Assembly (NCBI RefSeq): GCF_019320115.1
Contig: NC_089598.1
Coordinates: forward strand, 30,771,983-30,835,982
Source: Miscanthus floridulus
Taxonomy: Eukaryota; Streptophyta; Magnoliopsida; Poales; Poaceae
Direction of reading: 5' to 3'
Length of the DNA stretch: 64,000 nucleotides
How positions within the stretch are numbered: the first letter of the stretch is position 1; each line of letters starts with the position of its first letter. The translations under genes and the position numbers were made by a program. Under the pieces are notes generated by a model. The model ran no database searches. It was not told the origin of the DNA and worked only from the letters and a program-made list of their open reading frames with translations. This document shows, piece after piece, positions 56,720-64,000 of the stretch.

Positions 56720-57385
56720 CTTCGGTCGGCCCACCCCGAAGCCGCATCGGCCACACACGCGCGCGCCCCCGCACCCGTCTCTGTGGCCCGCCGTCGCCGC
56801 CCCCCGCCCGCCCCCCGCCGGCGAGCCCCGCCCCCGCTGGCGAGACCCGCCACCGCCGGCGACCCCCGCGTCCCCATCCCCGCGCCGCGTCCCCGCCCTG
56901 TGCCCCCAGGACCGCCGCCCACGCCCGCCCAGCCCCGCCGCCCGCTGCTGCGGGCCCACGCCGCGCAGGCGGCCACCGACCCCGCCGCTCCGGCCTGCCC
57001 GCCCCACCCGCGCGCCCGCCTCTCCTCCCCTCCCCTCCCCTCCGCGCCCCCTCCAGCGCCGCTAAACGCCGGCGGCCCACTGCCGCCAGAGAAGGAGAGG
57101 GAGGGCCGCCTTCACCTCCCCTCCCCGTGGGGGCCGCACCCAGCCCCCCCCCCTCCGCCGTCGGTTCTTGGAGGGGAGGAGGCAGAGGTGAAGTAGGAGG
57201 AAGGAGAAGAGGAGAAGGAGGAAGGGGAAGAGAAGGAGAAGAAGAGGAAAAGAAGAGAAGAAGGGGAAGAAGGAGAGGAGGAAGAAGGAGGAAGGGGAAG
57301 AGAAGGAGAAGGAGGAGGAGTTCTCGGCGTCTTCTTCTGCGCATGCACGTCCCGCCACCGCCCAAGGTATATGCACCGTCCCTTT
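56720..57385. other. GC-rich then purine-rich leader of CACTA-2
   Basis: A very C/G-rich block (56740-57170) and an A/G-rich block (57175-57320) give long ORFs in several frames on both strands, none with a domain. It is probably the promoter and first untranslated exon of the TNP2 gene. Confidence 0.5.
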
Positions 57386-57389
57386 GTGA

Positions 57390-57545
57390 AAGTCGGCCTT
57401 CGTGCCGTTGTGAATGTCGTGAATGTCGGCCTTCGTGCCCTTGTGAATGTCGGCCTTCGTGCCGTGAATGTCGGCCTTCATGCTATTGTGAATGTCGTGA
57501 ATGTCGGCCTTCATGCCCTTGTGAATGTCGGCCTTCGTGCCGTTA
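57390..57545. repeat. Minisatellite with GAATGTCGGCCTTCGTGCC units
   Basis: About seven tandem, partly truncated units of (GT)GAATGTCGGCCTTCGTGCC with spacers such as GTTGTGAATGTC form a higher-order pattern of about 33 and 21 bp. Confidence 0.85.
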
Positions 57546-57839
57546 TTTTTTGCAGGTTTTGGAAACCTCCCTGTACAGGGGAGGTTCTGCCGAAATTTTC
57601 AACTTATAGTGTTGTGTTTCTTGTTTTGCAGAGCACGACCTGTCGGAGGGGACCCATAGTACCTTGGCGACCCCGATCGTCTTCGTTAGTGTTGTGGTCC
57701 TGCCTGCACAGCCTCGCTTTGCCACTGCACCAACTCGCCACTGCCCCACTAGCCTGACTCCACCGCCACCCTAGGTATAAATAACCTCTCTTCCTTATCG
57801 TTGTCGTAGATCGGTGTAACCCAGTTAGGCGTCTCCCGT

Positions 57840-57901
57840 CCGAAAGAGATACGGTTGGAAGTATGCAGATCTTTGCATATGTATAACCGTATCTGTTTCG
57901 G
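57840..57901 (+). repeat. Short hairpin in the TNP2 leader
   Basis: The arms CCGAAAGAGATACGGTT and AACCGTATCTGTTTCGG pair at 16 of 17 positions across a 28-nt loop that can itself pair (GTATGCA with TGCATAT). Confidence 0.75.
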
Positions 57902-57923
57902 ATTGTCCACGTTTTCTGGATAG

Positions 57924-58124
57924 CCCGTGGATGCGTAGATGAGGTTAGTTTCCATGGTCTGCTCCAATCTAAGACAGAGTTTTGGCATCACCTCCGTGTT
58001 GTTCTCCGGATACACACTCTCCCTGCCAGGACGTGTATCTGGAGAACAGCGGGGAGTTGCTGCCGAAATTCTGCCTCGGCTCAGAGTAGACCATGGAAAC
58101 TAACCTCGTCTATGCATCCGCGGG
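57924..58124 (+). repeat. Long hairpin just upstream of TNP2
   Basis: The arms 57924-58015 and 58033-58124 (92 bp each) are inverted repeats with roughly 20 mismatches, including the shared GAGGTTAGTTTCCATGGTCT, around a 17-nt loop. It resembles a MIRNA-type foldback in size and mismatch level and ends about 90 bp before the TNP2 start. Confidence 0.8.
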
Positions 58125-58217
58125 TGGGATTAGGACATATCCTCACCTATTAGATAGTAGGAACACCACATAGATGCAGTTGATGGTTACGTTACTCGTT
58201 GATATCTATTTTAGAGG

Positions 58218-61200
58218 ATGGATGACCGTGAGTGGATGTACACGGGATACAGAAGTCAGAGTGATTTCAGCACTGAATGGGGGCAGAAGACCGAGGCTTT
58301 CTTGGACCGTGCATTTGGCAGGGGTGCGAATAGAGCGCATCTAATGAAGTGTCCCTGCAGCATGTGTGCAAACAGAAAATGGCAAAAGAAGGACAACATG
58401 GGTATACATCATCTTCAGAAGCATGGCTTTATGCCAGACTATACCCGGTGGATCCACCACGGTGAAGCCCATCGGATGAGAGAGGAAGTGGTGAGACCAC
58501 GCCTCGAGCATGTTGATGATGATGGCAGGGTTGCACACATGTTAGATGACTATCAACAAGCACAGATCCCTGATGGACGTGCGGAGGAGACAGAGGCATC
58601 CGCAAAGGTGTTCTATGACATGATGTCTTCGGCACAGAAACCCCTTCATGATCGGACAACGGTTTGTCAACTCAATGCCATTGGACGCATGATGGGGTTC
58701 AAGGCCGAGATCAACATGGGTCGACAACACTTCGATGGTATGTTGGACTTGATTGCTAGCATGCTTCCGGAGGGCCACGTTCTGCTAAAGAGCCTGTACG
58801 AGTGCTAGAAACTCCTTGATGGACTCAAGATGCCTTACGAGCAGATACATGCTTGTCCGAATGGGTGTGTCCTCTTTAGGAAAGAACATGAGCATGAAAA
58901 GTACTGTCCGAAGTGCAAATCCTCTAGGTACCTGGAGGTAGACTCTGGGGATGGCCACAAGAAGTAGCTTACCGTCCCGATGAAAATCTTACGGTACCTC
59001 CCGTTCGTGCCGAGGATCCAATGGCTATACATGAGCGAGGAATCCGCTAAGCAGATGACGTGGCACAAACAGGGCACACGATACAATCCTGACAAGATGG
59101 TACATCCATCCGATAGTGAAGCATGGAACCACTTTGTTGGCATTCATCATGAGAAAGCATTAGAGCCTCGTAACGTACATGTTGTGCTGGCAACAGATGG
59201 GTTCAATCCTTATGGTTTGATGGCTACCCCCTACACATGTTGGCCCATGTTCGTCATCCCCCTCAATCTCCCCCCCGGCGTCGCCTTTGAACGTCAGAAC
59301 GTATTCTTGTCATTGATAATTCCTGGACACCCGGGGAAGAAGATGGGTGTCTTCATGGAGCCTCTGATTGATGAATTGGTCAGTGCTTGGGAGGATGGGG
59401 TATGGACATACGATAGAGCTACAAAGACACCCTTCAAAATGTACGTTTGGTACCAGTACTCCATGCATGACTTCCTAGCGTATGGGATATTCTCCGATTG
59501 GTGTGTCCACGGGAAGTTCCCATGTCCATTATGCAAGGATCATCTGAGGTTCATCTGGCTCAAGAAGGGTGGCAAGTATTCGTCGTTCGACAAACATCGT
59601 CAATTCCTCCCTCCCGAGCATCCATTCAGGCAAGACACCAAGAACTTTATGAAAGGTGTCGTAGTGACAAAACCTGCACCACAGATGATGACTGGTGCCG
59701 AGGTTCATGCTTAGATAGATGCTCTCGTGGAGAATCAAGAAGGTGATGGCTTCGTGGGATACAGTGAGGAACACATGTGGACTCATAAGTCGGGCTTAAC
59801 GAGGCTCCCCTATTTTGATGACCTTCTTATGCCACATTACATTGATGTCATGCACACAGAAAAGAATGTCGCCGAGGCACTCTGGGGAACAATCATGGAA
59901 ACTGAAAAGTCAAAGGACAACCCTAAGGCTAGAGTGGACCTGGCAGAGTTGTGTGATAGACCACATCAAGAGATGCGTGCTCCTGGAGGCGGCAAGACAT
60001 GGAAAAGGCCTAAGGTAGATTTTGTCTTGACCCCCAGACAAAAGAGGGAAGTACTCCAATGGATCCAGACATTAATGTTCCCTGATGGGTATGCAGCGAA
60101 TCTGAGGAGGGGAGTGAACTTAACTACTCTTCGAGTGAACGGGATGAAGAGTCACGACTACCACATATGGATTGAGCGGCTTCTTCCGACGATGGTTCAA
60201 GGCTTTGTCCCTGAGCACATATGGACAGTGCTGGCAGAGTTGAGCTACTTCTTCCGCCAGCTCTGTGCCAAGGAGTTATCTCGGACCGTGATTGCTGACT
60301 TGGAAAAAGTGGCACCTGTCTTGCTTTGCAAGTTGGAGAAGATCTTTCCACCCGGCTTCTTCAATCCGATGCAGCATCTGATATTGCACCTCCCATATGA
60401 GGCACGAATGGGGGGGGGGCGTGCAGGCCTATTGGTGCTATCCAATTGAGAGATGCCTAAAGACACTTCGGAAAAAGTGTAAAAACAAAGGCAAAATTGA
60501 GGCTTCCATTGCGAGTGCATTCACTATGGAGGAGGTGTCAAACTTCACAACATTGTATTATTCTAACAACCTTCCAAGTGTGCATAATCCACCTCCTCAT
60601 TACAATGTTGACAAAAATGCCTCGAGCCTCAGCCTTTTCCGAGGGCAACTTGGAAGAGCAGGTGCATCGACCAATAAGCCCCTGACAAATGTGGAGTGGC
60701 ACAAAATCATGTTATATGTGCTGACCAACCTTGAAGAGGTGGACCCATATATTGCGTAAGTTCTCAATGGACTTGTTTCAATAATCCCGTACTATTCTAC
60801 ATCCAACCCCCTTGTTTGTCGTTACAGGGAATTCATTCATGAATACTGGCCCCATTCAAGGGAACCAACCCCGCCGGAATGTGATACCCTTCTTTCCAAG
60901 GGTGCAGGACAAGGGAGCCCCGATTTTATTTCTTGGTTCAAAACGAAGGTACCATCCAATTTAGCCCCGATTTGTTGTTGCTCGTACGTCCGATTAATAT
61001 AACGATGTATCCTGCTTGAGCTTGCAGGCCCGAACCGATGCGTCTATCAGTGCCGAGTTGAGACAGGTTGCCAACGGCTGTGACCAAAGGGTCAAGTCAT
61101 CAGATGCCTACGACGTGAATGGATATCGATTTCACATAGGAAGCTACGAGCGGAGGCGACCCAATCGAAGATCCACAAATAGCGGGGGTTTTACGCCCGG

Positions 61201-61822
61201 CACTGATGGCATAGACTATTATGGAAGAATTGAAGAAATATACGAACTTTCATTCCGTGGTAGCACAAATCTTTATCCTGTCGTATTCAGATGCCATTGG
61301 TTTGATCCGAGAGTAACGAGGAAGACCCCTCATCTTGGTCTAGTCAAAATTCGACAGGATTCCATCTATCTAAGAGACGATGTGTACATTGTGGCGCAAC
61401 AGGCCACACAGGTTTATTATACGTCATATGCTTGCAAGACTAGACCAGATCTTAGTGGTTGGTTTGTTGTGCACAAGGTCTCACCACACGGCCGACTACC
61501 TGTCCCAAATGATGAAGATTACAACTTCAACCCAAGCACGTATGACGGAGAGTTCTATCAAGAAGATGGGCTATAAGGGAGGTTTGAGATAGACTTAACC
61601 GGCGAGATAGGAATGGATGTAGACAATGTAATGGTTGATGATGATGACAATGGAGATGAAGTGCGAAATGCAAAGGACTTACAAATGCTTGAGCGATTAC
61701 GTGTAGGCAATGACAATGAAGACAACATTCCTCCATCGGATAGTGTTGATTATTTCAACATGGTTGATTGTGATGATGAGACTTACGATCCAGCTAATCC
61801 CGATCATGAAGATTATTTGTAA
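58218..61822 (+). pseudogene. CACTA TNP2-type transposase, broken
   Basis: It starts MDDREWMYTGYRS with the transposase-associated zinc-binding region (CPCSMCANRKW, HHLQKHGFMPDY). The Transposase_21 core follows (CPNGCVLFRKE, LATDGFNPYG, WPMFVIPLNLPPG, KFPCPLCKDH, MHTEKNVAEALW), then the DUF4218 block (HLILHLPYEARMGGG...YPIERCLKTLRKK) and DUF4216 (PVVFRCHWFDP, YLRDDVYIVAQQA). In-frame TAG stops are at 58806-58808, 58965-58967 and 59712-59714. A frame change occurs in the G run at 60409-60418. A TAA lies at 61574-61576 before the acidic tail to 61822. Introns lie near 60755-60829 and 60949-61027. It would cut and join element ends if intact; this copy is dead. Confidence 0.9.
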
Positions 61823-61930
61823 CATACATGTAATACTTTGTAATGTTGTAATTTTGTTTTGTTTTGTTTATTTTGCATCTATTTCTAATTACTTCTTTCT
61901 TCTTTTTAATTGCAGGTGACTGAACAAAAA

Positions 61931-64000
61931 TGCCGGGCGGCCGGTAGAGGAACCTGAGCTCGTTCTACCAAGGAGCCTCTGGTGTAGGAGCCTCCAGCGG
62001 AGGGGGCGAGGAGGAGCAGGGGACATCTTCGACGAGGCGGAGGAGCATGAGGACCATGACTAGGAGGAATAGGAGGACCACGCCCGCGGTCCAGCAGCAG
62101 CAGCAGCAGGAGGAGGAGGAGCAGGTGCAGCAGGAGGCGGACGGGGAGGAGGAGACGCCGGTCCAGGAGGAGGCGGACGAGGACGAGGATGGGGGCGGGA
62201 TGGGAGCTACTGCTTCCTCTAGTTCGTTAGGTGTCTACTTGCGAGGACCCTCCACCCTCCCTGACCGACCGCATACTCGTCTACGCCTAGTGATTCGCCT
62301 AGAGGGGCAAAGGTAAGTGCCTTTGCATGTTATCACTTTTACTTCATATGCTATGTTCGATATCGAAATAGAGACTAATATGTTTTCTTAATCACTTCTG
62401 CAGGGGGTGGGAGATTGTGTCGGGGAACACTGTCTCCCGCCATGTCAATGGCATCCTAGGTCTCCTGTGCAGGAGACACTTCCCTGGCATGGTCATGCAT
62501 GTCGGGAACCTCGAGCCCGCCTTCACGTTCGGGAGTTCTGGGTAAGTCTTCCTTGCACTACATGGCTCAATACAACGCACTCATTGGACTCTACTTGAAA
62601 TAACTAATGCATACATCGTGTCTGTATATGCAGGAGTACTTCAAACTTGACGACGGATTCGAGGGCACGGCGGAGGCAGTGGCTAAGCGAGCTTGCAGGA
62701 AATGCGTCGTCGACGTCCATCATGAGGCGCGACTCCAGGCCATCATAGATTACTATGGGACGAAGCTCGGACAGAAGGTCACCAAGAAGGACATCCGAGA
62801 ACAAGACTTGACGCTAACCAAACCCCAGTTCCTTGAGGTAGCTAAAGAACATTAAAATTGGTTCCTTTTGAGATTAAGTACGAATCACTTGTTTTTCTAA
62901 TATGTCAACTACTTGATGATGTGTAGGTGATTCCTTGGTGGTGCAACGGGTGCCCCGTGGCTTGGGAGAAGATGGTGGACAGGTGGTTAAGCGCGGAGTG
63001 GGCCGCTCAGCACGCGGCTGCCCGGTAGCGGCGTTTGTTCATGCTAGGTGTATCACACCATCAAGGCAACCGCAACCTCTCCGGATACGCCCGAGCATGG
63101 GTACGTGGTCATGTTTCTATTCTTCTTGCTTTCGTTGAACTCGGCAAATAATTCTAATCATCTTGTTTTCGTTCTTGCAGTCGGCGGCACATCAAGGCCA
63201 AGAGTGCTCCAACTTCGCCGCATTTGCCATGGCACACAAGGGCAAGGCGTCGTCCGATGTCTCCTTCAACCCAGACGACCCGGCCGAGGCGTACACAAAC
63301 TTGAGCGCCTACGAGAAAATCATGGAGTACACGGCGGAGGCAAGGTCGATCCATGGGCCGGAGTACGATCCACGGACCGACAACATTGATGCAAACACCG
63401 TCATGAGGATTGGACAAGGCAAGAAGCATGGCCGCTACTAGATTGGCGACAGCGTGATCGACATGGCCTCTACTCCCACTCTCTCCTAGATCTGAGCATA
63501 GAGCATGAGCGCCTCCTCACTCCCAGCGATACGCTCACAGCCGAGCATTTCACAGCACCGGGTCGACACACTCTAGGTTATTCATGTTTTACTCGTCATA
63601 CATTGATCTTTACACAACTCTATTTCCTTTGCATTATTGTAACATTAGCTTTGCAACAATTTGTAGGCCCAGGTGGAAGAAGCAAACAGGAGGGCCCAGG
63701 AGCTGGAGCTGGGGTTGGCGGCCGAGCGGGCCACGTGGGAGGCCGACAAACTCACCCAGGAGAAAAGGTTGGCGGACATTATTGCCTGGATGCAAACTAC
63801 GATGGGTGCTGCTATGCCTCCTGGGTTAATGGGTCCACCTCAGCCTCCTCATTCCGCTACTCTAGTGAGTAATGTCACACATGCACGGAATTGCTACAAT
63901 CGCTATTCAACTAATCTTGTCTCATGCAATCTCTTCTCCTGTGTGCAGCCTCAGTCGGCGGGTTCGAACAACCCAGCTCAGGGCACTCCGAACCAGCAGA
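61931..64000 (+). pseudogene. CACTA-2 second gene: Transposase_24 (Ptta/En/Spm) protein, partial
   Basis: The ATG at 61931 opens MPGGR followed by a TAG, then SFYQGASGVGAS, a Gln/Glu repeat from CAG/GAG runs (62090-62190) and later exons: GWEIVSGNTV (about 62401-62541), EYFKLDDGFEG...CRKCVVDVHHEARL (62635-62837), WWCNGCPVAWEKMVDRW (62927 on) and NFAAFAMAHKGK...YDPRTDNIDANTVM (63180-63441). More TAG stops occur near 63027, 63439 and 63488. These match the plant Transposase_24 family, the same family as the CACTA-1 gene. The gene continues past 64000. Confidence 0.75.

Larger units (their letters stand above)
55183..64000 (+). mobile_element. CACTA-2, running off the right edge
   Basis: CACTACGGGAGAGCCTGG at 55183 starts the element. 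Subterminal GCTTTGCCGAGTG/CACTCGGCAAAG repeats follow (55200-55505, and again 56395-56710). It contains a long inverted duplication (55427-56472), a GC-rich leader, hairpins, a broken TNP2 gene (58218-61822) and a second gene (61931 onward). The right end lies outside the window, so neither size nor target duplication is known. Confidence 0.8.

Noticed and set aside
56478..57609. ORFs of 295 and 362 codons on opposite strands
   Set aside because: They are Pro/Arg- and Gly/Leu-rich translations of a C-rich block and an A/G-rich block in a transposon leader; no conserved motif.

Overview
This is plant nuclear DNA from a grass, most likely a panicoid grass of the maize/sorghum/sugarcane/Miscanthus group. 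The evidence is a close relative of the maize anthocyanin regulator C1, Sirevirus-type Copia retrotransposons with grass-type long terminal repeats (LTRs), CACTA transposons carrying the TTTGCCGAGTG and TTTAGTCCCGG subterminal repeats, and dense Stowaway, hAT and Tourist-like miniature elements (MITEs). I see no bacterial, organellar, rRNA, tRNA or CRISPR sequence. Only two host genes look intact, and both are on the minus strand: a ZOP1-like U1-zinc-finger protein (46916-49685, five exons) and a C1/Pl-type R2R3-MYB (52588-53544, three exons).

Layout. 1-7076: 3' end of a plus-strand Sirevirus (end of pol, broken env-like ORF, polypurine tract, 3' LTR). 7077-9904: minus-strand Gypsy-type LTR. 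9905-12440: decayed plant-mobile-domain gene and a class III peroxidase fragment. 12441-17639: MITEs, an LTR remnant and a TTA-flanked PIF/Harbinger-like element. 17640-22880: complete CACTA element with TCT target duplications, coding a Transposase_24/DUF8039/Ulp1-protease protein but no TNP2. 23008-24935: a Stowaway and a Mutator-like element (Pack-MULE) that captured a retrotransposon gag piece. 25297-46298: a second Mutator-like element split by Sirevirus A (26146-46028), itself split by Sirevirus B (29125-39414). 46308-53764: the gene island with ZOP1 and C1, broken up by MITEs, a foldback element and a CACTA remnant. 54054-64000: a hAT MITE, then CACTA sequence with a half-kilobase inverted repeat, leader hairpins, a broken TNP2 transposase and a second gene running off the right edge.

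How the parts fit. The nest order is supported by target duplications (9 bp for the outer Mutator element, 5 bp for Sirevirus B) and by LTR divergence that I counted by eye: about 2.5% over the first 600 bp of B's pair and roughly 5% over A's, so the inner insertion is the younger. Sireviruses A and B both keep a gag with four CCHC knuckles, a tRNA-iMet primer site, a polypurine tract and LTRs, but lack protease, integrase, reverse transcriptase and RNase H, so any movement would need another element's pol. Coding sequences in the elements are mostly broken, often by TAG where CAG or TGG is expected, as C-to-T decay of methylated CHG sites would produce. All homology statements rest on recognition of motifs and family patterns from the sequence; no database search was run.
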